From an uncultured bacterium (GTDB taxonomy: Bacteria > Nitrospirota > Thermodesulfovibrionia > Thermodesulfovibrionales > Thermodesulfovibrionaceae): a stretch of DNA of 64,000 nucleotides. Below are positions 26,310 through 35,726 of the stretch, piece after piece. Within the stretch, counting starts at the first letter, position 1, and each line of letters opens with the position of its first letter. Under the pieces are notes generated by a model, which was not told the origin of the DNA, searched no databases, and worked only from the letters and a program-made list of their open reading frames with translations. A program made the translations under genes and the position numbers. The stretch covers positions 27,116 to 91,115 of the forward strand of contig CALLBR010000004.1 in assembly GCA_937998865.1 (NCBI GenBank). Reading direction: 5' to 3'.

Positions 26310-28436
26310 TTAGCCCTTCTTTAGTCTTTCTGCGAGTATTTCTATAGAATGTCTCACTTGCAGAGATAATCCTTCTTTGTCAACGCCTCCTCTAATTTGC
26401 ATAACACAGCCAGGACAGTCTGTGCATACCAGTTTAACTTCTGTTTTCTTAATATTTTCTAATTTTCTTTTTAGAATTGTCTTTGAAATCTCTGGGAATT
26501 TTAGAGAATAGGAGCCTCCCATGCCACAGCAGGTATCAGACTCAAACATCTCTACGAGATTTAGTCCTGCACTTATTAAGCTTTCTCTAGGTTCTTTATA
26601 TATTCCAAGACTTCTTATGAGATGACATGGATCATGATAGGTAAAGCTTTCTTGGGGGGTGGATTTAAACTTAATTTTGTCCTCTCTTATAAGTTTATTT
26701 ATCAATTCAGAGGCATCTTTTACCTTTTTTGCCAATACTTCAGCCTTTTTAATTAATTCTTCATTGAAATTTTGCTCCAGAAGGTCTTTGGTAAACTGCT
26801 TTTTCAAGGCTACAGTACAAGTAGGACAGGCAGAGATTACATAATCAGCCTCTGTGGTAAGAAGGGCTTCAATGTTCTGTTTTGCGTTATTTGCTGCCAC
26901 ATCCATTACACCAGAGTATCGGGCTGGAGCTCCACAGCATGTTTGCTCTATAGGGAACAATACCTCTATTCCTGCAGAATTTAAGAGTTTTACCAGAGCT
27001 TCACCAATCTCTGGATAGGCAAAGTCAATTAAACAGCCAGCAAAAAAAATGACTTTTTTGTCAAATTTAGGTTGTATAATCTTTTTAAATCTATCCCTAA
27101 AAGGAACATCGGAAATGGCAGGTAGACTTCTGCCTTCAGTTAAATCTGAAAGGAAGAAAGGAAGATGTCTTATAAATCCTTCTTTTTCAATGGGTTTTTG
27201 AAATTTAGAGGCAGCTTTTAAAATAGAATGAAAGAGTTTTCTGTTATTCACTATTGAGTAAATCACTTTGGTTTTAAAGTTTAATCCCTCTTCTTTAGCG
27301 AGTCTTTTTCTAATCTCTAATATAAGCCCTGGAATATCGATCTTACCAGGACATACTTTTACACAATTACCACACTGTATGCATAGCCCCTGAATGTCTT
27401 TAGAGGCTTTTAGTCCTTCTGTCCAAGCAGTAAGTATGGTGCCAATACCACCAGTGTATACTTTGCCGAATACATGTCCTCCGATAAGCCTAAAAACAGG
27501 GCATACATTAAGGCAAGAAGCGCAACGAATGCATTGGAATGTTTGCTTAAAATTAGGATCTTTTGCCATAGCACTGCGATTATTGTCAAAAAGTATTATG
27601 TGGAACTCTTTTTGTGAACCATCAAAATGAGTATAGGGTTTGTTAACAAAGGATATATAGCTTGTAATTAATTGAGCTGTGGCACTTCTTGGTAAAGCTC
27701 TGATTATTGGGAAAATGTCTTCAAATTTAGCAACCAGTTTTTCTACACCAACTACAGCTACGTGAATTTTTGGTAAAGCCATTGTAAGCCTTGCGTTTCC
27801 TTCATTGGTAAAAATTAAAAGAGTTCCTGTTTCAGCTACTGCAATGTTTGCACCTGTTATACCCATGTCAGCAGCAAGAAATTTTCTCCTCAGATGCTTT
27901 CTTGCAAATTTCACCATTTTGGAAATATCAGGTTCTATAGGCTCTACTTTTTTTGTAAAAACCTCTGAAACATCATATCTTGTAAGATGAATTGCAGGAA
28001 GGACCATGTGAGAAGGTCTCTGGCCTGCCAATTGAATTATCCATTCTCCAAGATCAGTTTCGTTTACTTCTATTCCCTCTTCTCTTAGATATTTATTTAG
28101 ATGAATCTCTTCTGTTGCCATAGATTTAGATTTAACTATGCTTTTAACATTGTTTTTCTTTGCAAGATCTATGATGTATTTTCTGACCTCATCAGGTTTT
28201 GTTGTATAGAAAACCTTTGCGCCATTTTCTTGAGCTGATTTAATAAAAGTGTCTATTATTTCGTTAAGATTCTCAGCCACATAGGCTTTCAAGGAGGCAA
28301 TTTTATCTCTAATTTCCTCAAAATCAAGTCCTTCATAGGCTTTACGTCTACTCACTGAATAAGCTTCTGAAAAACGAGTTAATGCTCCTGCAAGATTTGC
28401 ATTCTGGAGTGCTCTTTTTATTTCTTCTTTAATCAT
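26310..28436 (-). CDS. Fused LutB-LutA type lactate utilisation Fe-S protein
   Basis: 708 residues. Residues ~60-300 are a LUD (LutB) domain with MGITGANIAVAETGTLLI; about 305-365 hold two ferredoxin motifs (CIRCASCLNVCPVF and CIQCGNCVKVCPG); the C-terminal ~250 residues carry two CCG domains as in LutA/GlcF/HdrB (FFAGCLIDFAYPEIG ... QTCCGAPA and YHDPCHLIRSL ... DTCCGMGGSY, CTDCPGCVMQ). In Bacillus these are separate LutA and LutB subunits; here one chain. With LutC it forms an L-lactate oxidase complex. AGGAGG precedes the ATG. Confidence 0.9.
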   Translation of the reverse strand: MIKEEIKRALQNANLAGALTRFSEAYSVSRRKAYEGLDFEEIRDKIASLKAYVAENLNEIIDTFIKSAQENGAKVFYTTKPDEVRKYIIDLAKKNNVKSIVKSKSMATEEIHLNKYLREEGIEVNETDLGEWIIQLAGQRPSHMVLPAIHLTRYDVSEVFTKKVEPIEPDISKMVKFARKHLRRKFLAADMGITGANIAVAETGTLLIFTNEGNARLTMALPKIHVAVVGVEKLVAKFEDIFPIIRALPRSATAQLITSYISFVNKPYTHFDGSQKEFHIILFDNNRSAMAKDPNFKQTFQCIRCASCLNVCPVFRLIGGHVFGKVYTGGIGTILTAWTEGLKASKDIQGLCIQCGNCVKVCPGKIDIPGLILEIRKRLAKEEGLNFKTKVIYSIVNNRKLFHSILKAASKFQKPIEKEGFIRHLPFFLSDLTEGRSLPAISDVPFRDRFKKIIQPKFDKKVIFFAGCLIDFAYPEIGEALVKLLNSAGIEVLFPIEQTCCGAPARYSGVMDVAANNAKQNIEALLTTEADYVISACPTCTVALKKQFTKDLLEQNFNEELIKKAEVLAKKVKDASELINKLIREDKIKFKSTPQESFTYHDPCHLIRSLGIYKEPRESLISAGLNLVEMFESDTCCGMGGSYSLKFPEISKTILKRKLENIKKTEVKLVCTDCPGCVMQIRGGVDKEGLSLQVRHSIEILAERLKKG

Positions 28437-28447
28437 TAAAAGTCCTC

Positions 28448-28984
28448 CTATAAATTATCTACTACTAAAATTAAAAGCCTTTCAGGACCATGCACACCTA
28501 TTGTTAAAACTCTCTCAATGTCTGCAGTTCTGCTTGGTCCACTTATAATGGTCATGTAAGGAATTTTTGAAATGGGAATTTTTTTCATAACCTCTTCTAA
28601 GGTAGGCTCAATTCTATTTAGGGGTAAAATAGCTATGTGAATCTCTGGTAAAATAGAACAAAGCCTTTTAAAAATACTATCAGAAATCTCTACAATGCTT
28701 CCAGTTTCTGCAATGCCATAATCTACCTCATTTATTCCAATTTTTGCTGAGGATGCTGAGTTTTGATCTATGTTGAATTCAATTTGAGGGACTTCTTTTA
28801 GCAAGGAATCCTTGTCAACACCATCAAGAAAAGGAGACTCATGCCATACCACTTCTTTGGTTGAAGTACCTTGTGTATTTTTTGCTATTAAATCTTTTAT
28901 AAAATCAATTGCCTCTGCTTTGCTATTGAAATAATGGACCTCAGCATTAATTGCCTCAGCCTTTTGTTTAAAAAGTTCAAACAT
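28448..28984 (-). CDS. lutC: LutC-like LUD-domain protein
   Basis: 178 residues of a single LUD domain: FNSKAEAIDFIKDLI, VDYGIAETGSIVEISD, PEIHIAILPLNRI and SGPSRTADIERVLTIGVHGP. This is the third component of the LutABC L-lactate dehydrogenase. It lies 11 nt upstream of the LutBA fusion in the same operon. Confidence 0.93.
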   Translation of the reverse strand: MFELFKQKAEAINAEVHYFNSKAEAIDFIKDLIAKNTQGTSTKEVVWHESPFLDGVDKDSLLKEVPQIEFNIDQNSASSAKIGINEVDYGIAETGSIVEISDSIFKRLCSILPEIHIAILPLNRIEPTLEEVMKKIPISKIPYMTIISGPSRTADIERVLTIGVHGPERLLILVVDNL

Positions 28985-29025
28985 TAATAATCCTCCTCAT
29001 TTTTAAGAAATCAAAAGCTTTAACT

Positions 29026-30330
29026 TTAATTTTCTGCTCTGTATGATTGGGCAAGGAGGCTAACTGTATGAATAACTTTACAGTTTCCACCAAATCTATG
29101 GAGCCCTTCAAAAAGCTCCATCATGCAAGCAGGACAGCCTGTGCATACAGCATCTGCTTCTGTAGTCTTTATATCATCTATCTTAGATTTTGATATTTTG
29201 AGAGCTGTATTAGAATGAGTAAGATGATAGCTTCCTCCACTACCACAGCAGGCATCAGGTTTTTTCATCTCTAATAGAGTTATTCCTGGAATCATTTTTA
29301 TTAATTGTCGCGGCTCGTTGAAGACTTTCATTGATTTTTTAAGGTGACAGGAATCATGATAGGTTACTTTTAATTCCACTTTTCCTTTTGGTTTTTCAAA
29401 TTTGATAACTTTCAGAAGAAAGCTTGATATGTCATAGACTTTTTCAGCCCATTTCTTTGCTTTCTCTTCATAATCCGTTCCTTCCAGTATTATGGGATAT
29501 TCATGTTTTAAGGCACTTCCACAAGAACCGCAGACTGTAATAATATATTGGGCATTACTTTTTTCAAAAGCATCAATATTTCTCTTTGCTAATTCTCTTG
29601 CTGACTCTATATCACCATGAACCATAACAGGCATACCACAGCAGTTTTGGTTCTTAGGAGTTATTACGGTAGTATTATTTCTTTGAAGGACATAAATTAG
29701 GTCATCTCCTACTTCAGGATAAAGATAATTCACCGAACATCCTGTGAAGAATATGGCAGTACATTGAGGATCCTTAGCTTCTATTTTTTCTTTAACCTTA
29801 TCTCTAAAGCTTTCCTTAGAAAGTTCAGGCACAATGAATTTTTCATCAAGTCTTGGATTTATGGTTTTTAAAAATCCTTTTGGTTTTCTTTTCTTATGAC
29901 CTTCAGATTTAAGGAAAAATCCTTGCATGGCTGCAAAGGCTTTCATCCCTTTGTCAAAAAGCTCAGGATTTTTTAAAAGCCCAAAGAGAGCTTTTTTCAC
30001 GAAGGGTAAGCCTTTTTTCTTTACAATAGCTGACCTTAAGCCAAGAATTATTCTGTCAAAACGGACCCCTGAAGGGCAAGCCATCATGCAGGATTTACAT
30101 ACAAGGCAGTTAAATATAAGTTTCACAAGTGTTTCATCATCAATATCTATTTCATCCTTTAGAACTGCCTCACCCAGGGCAATTTTTCCTCGAGCTACTG
30201 AGGCTTCCTTTTTTTCTACGTTATAAATAGGACATACAGACATACAGTTACCACATTTCATGCATCTAATTAATTCTCTCTTTAGGGTTTCCATATCATC
30301 AAAAACAGTTTTAACTGATGCCTGGGCCAT
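29026..30330 (-). CDS. GlcF/LldE-type iron-sulfur oxidoreductase subunit
   Basis: 434 residues from MAQASVKT, chosen because GGAGG is 7-8 nt upstream; the ORF track starts 7 codons earlier inside the previous gene. Two N-terminal ferredoxin motifs (CMKCGNCMSVCPIY, CLVCKSCMMACPSG) and two CCG domains (FFTGCSVNYLYPEVG ... NCCGMPV, YHDSCHLKKSM ... DACCGSGGSY, CTGCPACM). It would pass electrons from the adjacent FAD-linked dehydrogenase to the quinone pool or another acceptor. Confidence 0.92.
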   Translation of the reverse strand: MAQASVKTVFDDMETLKRELIRCMKCGNCMSVCPIYNVEKKEASVARGKIALGEAVLKDEIDIDDETLVKLIFNCLVCKSCMMACPSGVRFDRIILGLRSAIVKKKGLPFVKKALFGLLKNPELFDKGMKAFAAMQGFFLKSEGHKKRKPKGFLKTINPRLDEKFIVPELSKESFRDKVKEKIEAKDPQCTAIFFTGCSVNYLYPEVGDDLIYVLQRNNTTVITPKNQNCCGMPVMVHGDIESARELAKRNIDAFEKSNAQYIITVCGSCGSALKHEYPIILEGTDYEEKAKKWAEKVYDISSFLLKVIKFEKPKGKVELKVTYHDSCHLKKSMKVFNEPRQLIKMIPGITLLEMKKPDACCGSGGSYHLTHSNTALKISKSKIDDIKTTEADAVCTGCPACMMELFEGLHRFGGNCKVIHTVSLLAQSYRAEN

Positions 30331-30331
30331 T

Positions 30332-31723
30332 TTAGTCCTCCATAGGCACAAGTTTTCCCGGGTTGAGTATATTATCAGGATCTAAAGCTTGCTTTATTCT
30401 TCTCATTGTCTCTACACCAGATCGTCCAATTTCATTTTTTAAATACTTTATTTTTGCTACTCCAATTCCATGTTCACCAGAGAGAGTTCCGCCTAAGGAA
30501 AGGGCTATCTCAAAGATTTCATCTACTGCTTTGTGAAGTCTCTCCATTTCATCTTTATCCATAGGATCCACTAAAATTGTGGGATGAAGATTTCCATCAC
30601 CGGCATGACCAAAAGTTCCAATCATGAGATTATATTTTTTTGCAATATTTTGAATTGCAATTAACATGTCAACAAGCTTTGTTCTTGGAACAGTGGCATC
30701 TTCTAAAACAGTGGATGGTTTTACTTGCGCAAGGGCTGGAAGGGCTGCTCGACGGGCTGCCCATAAGGAGTCTCTCTCAGAGTCTGTTTCAGCAATTTTG
30801 TAGCTACCATTATTTTGCTTTATTATTTCAACACATTTTTCAGCTTCCCAAAGTACTGAATCTTGTCCCATACCATCTACTTCAATTAATAAAAGAGCTT
30901 CTACATCAGTAGGTAGTCCTACTTTTGCATAATTTTCCACAGTGTGAATTGTAACTTTGTCCATTATTTCAAGAGTTGCAGGTATTACATGATTACGGAC
31001 AATATCTGTAACAGTTTTTCCTGCCTCTTCAAGTTTATTGAAGAATGCAATCATTGCTTTACGATATTTTGGAGCAGGAATAAGTTTGCAGATAATTTCC
31101 GTTATTATTCCTAGCGTGCCTTCAGAACCTACAAAAAGATGAGTAAAGTCATAAGCTGTCACATTTTTAACTGTTTTACCTCCAAAACGAAATACTTCAC
31201 CTGTAGGCATTACTACTTCCATTCCCATAATATAATGCTTTGTAACTCCATATTTGAGACCTCTAAGTCCACCAGAATTCTCTGCTACAGAACCTCCTAC
31301 TGTGGCAGTAGCCATAGAGCCTGGATCTGGTGGATAGAGTAATCCATATTTTGATACAGCTGCATTTAAGTCAGCAATTATTACACCGGGCTGAACAGTG
31401 GCTGTTAAATTGTCTGGATCTATTTCAATTATTTTATTCATCTTTTGGAAAGATATGACTACTCCTTTGCTGAGAGGAACAGGTCCACCACTCAGTGAGG
31501 TGCCTGAACCTCTGGGGTATATAGGGGTCTTTGTTTGTCTTGCAAGAAATATTAATTCCTGAATTTGTTTTGTATTTTCAGGGAAAACCACTGCCCCGGG
31601 AATTTCACGGGGTATCCCGGGGGTGGCATCGTAGCTGTAAGCTATTAGCTCAGCTTTATCAGTAAGAACATTATCACTACCAAAAATGTTCTTACATTTT
31701 TCAATGAATGTTTTATCAATCAT
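30332..31723 (-). CDS. glcD: FAD-linked 2-hydroxyacid dehydrogenase (GlcD/D-lactate dehydrogenase)
   Basis: 463 residues. PCMH-type FAD-binding domain (IYPRGSGTSLSGGPVPLSKGVV, PPDPGSMATATVGGSVAENSGGLRG) and the C-terminal cap with HAGDGNLHPTIL and SGEHGIGVAKI, typical of GlcD/Dld. Oxidises D-lactate or glycolate; next to lactate permease and LutBC, D-lactate is most likely. Its ATG overlaps the permease stop by 4 nt. Confidence 0.93.
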   Translation of the reverse strand: MIDKTFIEKCKNIFGSDNVLTDKAELIAYSYDATPGIPREIPGAVVFPENTKQIQELIFLARQTKTPIYPRGSGTSLSGGPVPLSKGVVISFQKMNKIIEIDPDNLTATVQPGVIIADLNAAVSKYGLLYPPDPGSMATATVGGSVAENSGGLRGLKYGVTKHYIMGMEVVMPTGEVFRFGGKTVKNVTAYDFTHLFVGSEGTLGIITEIICKLIPAPKYRKAMIAFFNKLEEAGKTVTDIVRNHVIPATLEIMDKVTIHTVENYAKVGLPTDVEALLLIEVDGMGQDSVLWEAEKCVEIIKQNNGSYKIAETDSERDSLWAARRAALPALAQVKPSTVLEDATVPRTKLVDMLIAIQNIAKKYNLMIGTFGHAGDGNLHPTILVDPMDKDEMERLHKAVDEIFEIALSLGGTLSGEHGIGVAKIKYLKNEIGRSGVETMRRIKQALDPDNILNPGKLVPMED

Positions 31724-33486
31724 CTTGCAACTCCTTTACCTACTAATCTTGATACTAAAACTATGAATATGGAAACTGCGAAAGTAATAATCAAATAAGT
31801 AACTCCTTCTGTAGAGGGAGCAGCTGCTGCTGGTTTAGCTGCTTGTACTGCAGTTTGCACTGCTTGTTCCCATTGAGGAATCATCCATGTGAATACATAA
31901 GCCTGAAGCATTGCTATAACTCCCATTATAAAGGTGAGAATTATAGAATGCTTAAGAGTAAATCTAAATATATCACCTTCATGACCAACATAACCAGTAG
32001 CAGCTGTAGCAACAGCAATGGATTGGGGTGATATCATTTTTCCAAAGACTCCTCCAGAGGAATTAGTAGCTACTGTAAGGACAGGGTCAATCCCAAGCTG
32101 ACGAGCTGTTACTTCCTGAAGCTTACCAAACAAAGCGTTTGAAGAAGTATCAGAACCTGTCATGAAGACTCCAAGCCATCCAAGAAATGCAGCGAAAAGT
32201 GGGAATACAGTACCTGTTGACGCAAAGGCATAGCCAAGGGTTATAGCCATTCCAGAGAAATTGTAAAGATATGCAAATCCAAGAATTGTTCCTATGGTTA
32301 CTATAGGCCATTTAAGCTGATTAAGGGTTCTTCCTGCAACCTTTAAAGCTGTACTTAAGGATGCTCCCATTACAGGGATTGATAGAATTCCTGCAAAAAG
32401 TATTGCTGTGCCAGCAGCAGACAAAATATTAAAAGCATAAACAGCAGCCTTTGGTTTACCAAGATGGTCTATGACCATTTTATCAAGACCTGTGATAGGA
32501 AATTTTATAGTGGCAATTTGATCGAGATAGGCTTTTACTGGTTTAATTCCCCAGGCAGCAACAAAAATTGACAGAAGTATAAAAGGTGCCCAAGCACGAA
32601 ATACTTGCCCTAAGGTATAATTCAGACAAGCTTTACCTTCAACACAAACTTCATGGGAAAAGGTCCAAGACTCTTTTGGATGCCATATTTTTACAAAAAT
32701 AACGGTTGCTAAAATTGAAATAATAGCAGATAAAATGTCAGGAAGATATGGACCCACATAATTTGAAACTATGAATTGAGTGAGGGCAAAGGAGCCACCA
32801 CTTACAAGAAGAACAGGCCAGATCTCTATTGTTTTCTTCCATCCAGCCATTACCACTACCATATAAAAAGGAACTAAAACACTAAAGAAGGGTAGTTGTC
32901 TACCTACCATTTTACTCAAAGCCATAAGATCTACTCCTGAGACTCCAGCACCTACAACAATTGGAATACCTATTGCACCAAAGGCAACAGGAGCTGTATT
33001 AGCGATCAAGCATATGCCGCAAGCATAGATAGGATTAAAACCTAAACCTGCAAGCATAGCAGCAGAGATTGCCACAGGTGTTCCGAATCCTGCAGCTCCT
33101 TCAAGAAAGGCACCAAAGGAAAAGGCAATTATAACTGCTTGAATTCTTCTGTCATCTGTGATTGTAGCAAGAGAGTTCTTAATAATTTCGAACTGCTTTG
33201 TCTCTACGGATAAGTTGTAAATGTAAACTGCTGTGACAACAATCCAACAAACAGGCCAGAGTCCAAAGATAAAACCATTGAAAGTAGAGAGAATTGCTAA
33301 ATTTACAGGCATTCCATAAGCAACAATAGAGATTAACATGGCAATGACAACTGCTGAAATAGCTGCCCAGTGACCTTTCATTCTTTTGTAGGCAAGTGCC
33401 CAAAATAGATAAAAGATAGGCACTGCTGCTACAAGAGCACTTAGAGCAAGACTACCAAGAGGATCAATATTGATGTTCCATTGCAT
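31720..33486 (-). CDS. lldP: L-lactate permease (LctP/LldP family)
   Basis: 588 residues, about 13-14 membrane segments. Family signatures: AFSFGAFLEGAAGFGTPVAI, NTAPVAFGAIGIPIV, FLGWLGVFMTGSDTSSNALFG and SPQSIAVATAATG. Imports lactate (possibly glycolate) with protons. AAGGAGG is 5 nt before ATG 33486. First gene of the five-gene lactate operon plus the PPC-domain gene. Confidence 0.96.
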   Translation of the reverse strand: MQWNINIDPLGSLALSALVAAVPIFYLFWALAYKRMKGHWAAISAVVIAMLISIVAYGMPVNLAILSTFNGFIFGLWPVCWIVVTAVYIYNLSVETKQFEIIKNSLATITDDRRIQAVIIAFSFGAFLEGAAGFGTPVAISAAMLAGLGFNPIYACGICLIANTAPVAFGAIGIPIVVGAGVSGVDLMALSKMVGRQLPFFSVLVPFYMVVVMAGWKKTIEIWPVLLVSGGSFALTQFIVSNYVGPYLPDILSAIISILATVIFVKIWHPKESWTFSHEVCVEGKACLNYTLGQVFRAWAPFILLSIFVAAWGIKPVKAYLDQIATIKFPITGLDKMVIDHLGKPKAAVYAFNILSAAGTAILFAGILSIPVMGASLSTALKVAGRTLNQLKWPIVTIGTILGFAYLYNFSGMAITLGYAFASTGTVFPLFAAFLGWLGVFMTGSDTSSNALFGKLQEVTARQLGIDPVLTVATNSSGGVFGKMISPQSIAVATAATGYVGHEGDIFRFTLKHSIILTFIMGVIAMLQAYVFTWMIPQWEQAVQTAVQAAKPAAAAPSTEGVTYLIITFAVSIFIVLVSRLVGKGVAR

Positions 33487-33517
33487 AAAAACCTCCTTAT
33501 TATGAAATTTTTTATTA

Positions 33518-33546
33518 ATTATGCATGTTTAAGGATTAAATGTAAA
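33518..33546 (-). promoter_or_regulatory. Promoter of the lactate operon
   Basis: Minus strand TTTACA (complement of 33541-33546), 17-nt spacer, CATAAT (complement of 33518-33523), about 31 nt before the lldP ATG. A perfect palindrome lies 20 nt upstream of the -35 box. Confidence 0.6.
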
Positions 33547-33565
33547 TCGGAAAAATCTTACAATC

Positions 33566-33583
33566 TGTAGGATTTTTCCTACA
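33566..33583. promoter_or_regulatory. Palindrome upstream of the lactate promoter (operator or argF terminator)
   Basis: TGTAGGATTTTTCCTACA: 7-bp arms with a 4-nt centre, overlapping the argF stop codon. A second overlapping inverted repeat, GGAAAAATC (33549-33557) with GATTTTTCC (33571-33579), shares its right arm. No T-run follows on the minus strand, so a regulator-binding site for lactate control is at least as likely as a terminator. Confidence 0.4.
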
Positions 33584-34490
33584 AGGTAAGAAGAAACTCT
33601 AGGATAGCTTTTGATGTATGGAGTCTGTTTTCTGCTTGATCAAATACTACGCTTTGCGGTCCATCTAGGACATCATCGGTTATTTCTTCTCCTCTATGAG
33701 CAGGTAAACAGTGCATTACTATAGCATCAGCCTTGGCATATTTTAAAAGATTAGAATTTACTTGAAAGCCTTTAAACTTTTCCCTTTTTTCAATCTTTTC
33801 CTCTTCACCCATACTAAGCCAAACATCAGTGTAGATAACATCCGCATCTTCTACTGCCTGGAAGGGATTATTAAAAATATTCACTTCTGTGAAGGATCTT
33901 GCTTTTTTGATAGACTCTTCAAGTGGTTCATAACCTGCCGGTGTTGCTACATTGATCTTTAAGCCTGTAAGTGCACAGGCTTCAATAAGTGAGTTAGCCA
34001 CATTATTGCCGTCTCCTACATAAGCCACTTTAATGTTTTCAAGGCTGCCTTTTTTCTCTAATATGGTAAGAATGTCTGCTGTTGCTTGGCAGGGATGATG
34101 AAGGTCTGTTAAGGCATTTATTACAGGCACACGAGCATATGCTGAGAATTCTTCAAGGGTTTTATGAAAAAAGGTTCTTATTACTATGGCATCTAAATAA
34201 CGAGATAAAACTCTGGCAGTATCTCCTATTGTTTCTCCCCGGCATAGCTGTAATTCTTTTGGGCTGAGATAAATAGCATGTCCACCTAGTTGATACACAG
34301 CAACTTCAAAGGAAACTCGAGTTCTTGTAGAGGGTTTTTCAAATATCATCCCCACATTTTTCCCTAACAGAGCATAATTTGAAGATTCTTTTGACTCTTT
34401 TAAGTTTTTTGCTCTTTGGATTATATGAAGGAATTCATCTTTTGAAAAATCAAATACTTTCAAGTAATCTCTTTTAACTTTTGGCTTCAT
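33579..34490 (-). CDS. argF: Ornithine carbamoyltransferase
   Basis: 303 residues. Carbamoyl-phosphate site FEKPSTRTRVSFE and HPCQATAD, ornithine site DVWLSMGEE and the HCLPAHRGEE loop identify OTCase rather than aspartate or N-acetylornithine carbamoyltransferase. Sixth step of arginine synthesis (ornithine to citrulline). It overlaps the upstream argD by 17 nt, so translation is likely coupled. Confidence 0.96.
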   Translation of the reverse strand: MKPKVKRDYLKVFDFSKDEFLHIIQRAKNLKESKESSNYALLGKNVGMIFEKPSTRTRVSFEVAVYQLGGHAIYLSPKELQLCRGETIGDTARVLSRYLDAIVIRTFFHKTLEEFSAYARVPVINALTDLHHPCQATADILTILEKKGSLENIKVAYVGDGNNVANSLIEACALTGLKINVATPAGYEPLEESIKKARSFTEVNIFNNPFQAVEDADVIYTDVWLSMGEEEKIEKREKFKGFQVNSNLLKYAKADAIVMHCLPAHRGEEITDDVLDGPQSVVFDQAENRLHTSKAILEFLLTL

Positions 34491-35679
34491 TGAATACCTC
34501 GTTAAGTATTTTTATGGCCTCCTCTATGTCTTCTTTCTCTATTATCAAGGGTGGAGTGAATCTTAATACCTTACCATCGCCAGCAGTACCGATTAAGAGT
34601 CCCTTCTCTAAGCATTTTTTTACTATCTCACTTCCATCTATAAAAAGTTCCATTCCAATTAAGAGTCCTAATCCTCTTATTTCTTTAATTATTTGGGGAT
34701 GTTTCTCTTTTAAGGAGTTAAGTTTTTTTATAAAGTATTTGGAAATTCTCTCGCAGTGATTAAGAAAGTAGCCATCCTCCAGGATTGTTTCAAGAGTTGC
34801 TACAGCAGAAGCACAAGCAACTGGATTTCCTCCGAAAGTAGAGGCATGCGTTTTAGGAGCAAAGGCCTTAGAGATTTCTTCCTTTGTGAGTATCGCTCCA
34901 ATAGGAATTCCACCTCCAAGTCCTTTTGCTAAAGTCATTATATCAGGTTCTATTCCAAAGTGTTCGTAAGCAAAAAGTTTACCTGTTCTACCAATGCCAG
35001 TTTGAACTTCATCAAGAATGAGAAGTATTCCCTTTTCATTACAGATTTCTCTAACTTTTTTTAGATAATCTTTGTCAGGCACATTAATACCACCTTCAGC
35101 CTGAATTGGTTCTAAAATAACTGCACAAGTTTTATTTGTGATAGCCTCATAAATAGCCTGGGCATCATTGTAAGGAACAAATTTTACTCCACTAAGTAAA
35201 GGTTCAAATCCCTCATGGTATTTTTCTTGACCAGTTACACTTAAACTCCCAAAGGTTCTACCGTGAAAGGACTTAAAAGTGGAGATGAATTCAAATCTTT
35301 CCTTACCAAACTTTTTCTTCATGTATATACGTGCAAGTTTTAATGCACCTTCAATTGCTTCAGTGCCTGAATTACAAAAGAAGACCCTGTCAGCAAAGGA
35401 ATTTTTTATTAAAATATGGGCTAAAGCAATCTGTGGTTCAGTATAGTAAAGATTTGAAGTATGGATTAATCTTTGAACTTGCTTTTGGATAGCCACCACT
35501 ACTTTTCTTGGGCAATGGCCCAGAACATTAACAGCTATCCCAGCAAGGAAATCTAAGTATTCTTTGCCTTCTACATCCCAGACTCTTGCTCCTCTGCCTT
35601 TTCTTAGAACAATTGGATATCTTTTATAGGTAGGAATAAAAAGCTTCTCAGAAAGATTCATTATTTCCCTTTCTTCCAT
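34474..35679 (-). CDS. argD: Acetylornithine aminotransferase
   Basis: 401 residues. Class III aminotransferase: FCNSGTEAIEGALKLAR, FHGRTFGSLSVTGQ, LILDEVQTGIGRTG and the PLP lysine in LAKGLGGGIPIGAI. Supplies N-acetylornithine for arginine synthesis; the adjacent argF supports ArgD over GABA or succinylornithine aminotransferase. Two starts are possible: ATG 35679, leaderless behind a TATAAA box 5 nt upstream, or ATG 35661, preceded by AAAGGGAAATA. Confidence 0.92.
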   Translation of the reverse strand: MEEREIMNLSEKLFIPTYKRYPIVLRKGRGARVWDVEGKEYLDFLAGIAVNVLGHCPRKVVVAIQKQVQRLIHTSNLYYTEPQIALAHILIKNSFADRVFFCNSGTEAIEGALKLARIYMKKKFGKERFEFISTFKSFHGRTFGSLSVTGQEKYHEGFEPLLSGVKFVPYNDAQAIYEAITNKTCAVILEPIQAEGGINVPDKDYLKKVREICNEKGILLILDEVQTGIGRTGKLFAYEHFGIEPDIMTLAKGLGGGIPIGAILTKEEISKAFAPKTHASTFGGNPVACASAVATLETILEDGYFLNHCERISKYFIKKLNSLKEKHPQIIKEIRGLGLLIGMELFIDGSEIVKKCLEKGLLIGTAGDGKVLRFTPPLIIEKEDIEEAIKILNEVFNEAKS

Positions 35680-35684
35680 AAAGA

Positions 35685-35712
35685 TTTATATTACCACAAA
35701 AGTGCTTGTAAA
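35685..35712 (-). promoter_or_regulatory. Candidate leaderless promoter of argD-argF
   Basis: Minus strand TTTACA (complement of 35707-35712), 16-nt spacer, TATAAA (complement of 35685-35690), with exactly 5 nt between the -10 box and ATG 35679. Confidence 0.55.
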
Positions 35713-35721
35713 TGGTATAAT
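35713..35721 (+). promoter_or_regulatory. Extended -10 promoter of the 5-formyl-THF cyclo-ligase gene, leaderless
   Basis: Perfect extended -10 TGGTATAAT ending 5 nt before ATG 35727, with no Shine-Dalgarno. It is back to back with the argD promoter, whose -35 box ends at 35712. Confidence 0.65.
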
Positions 35722-35726
35722 TTTAA

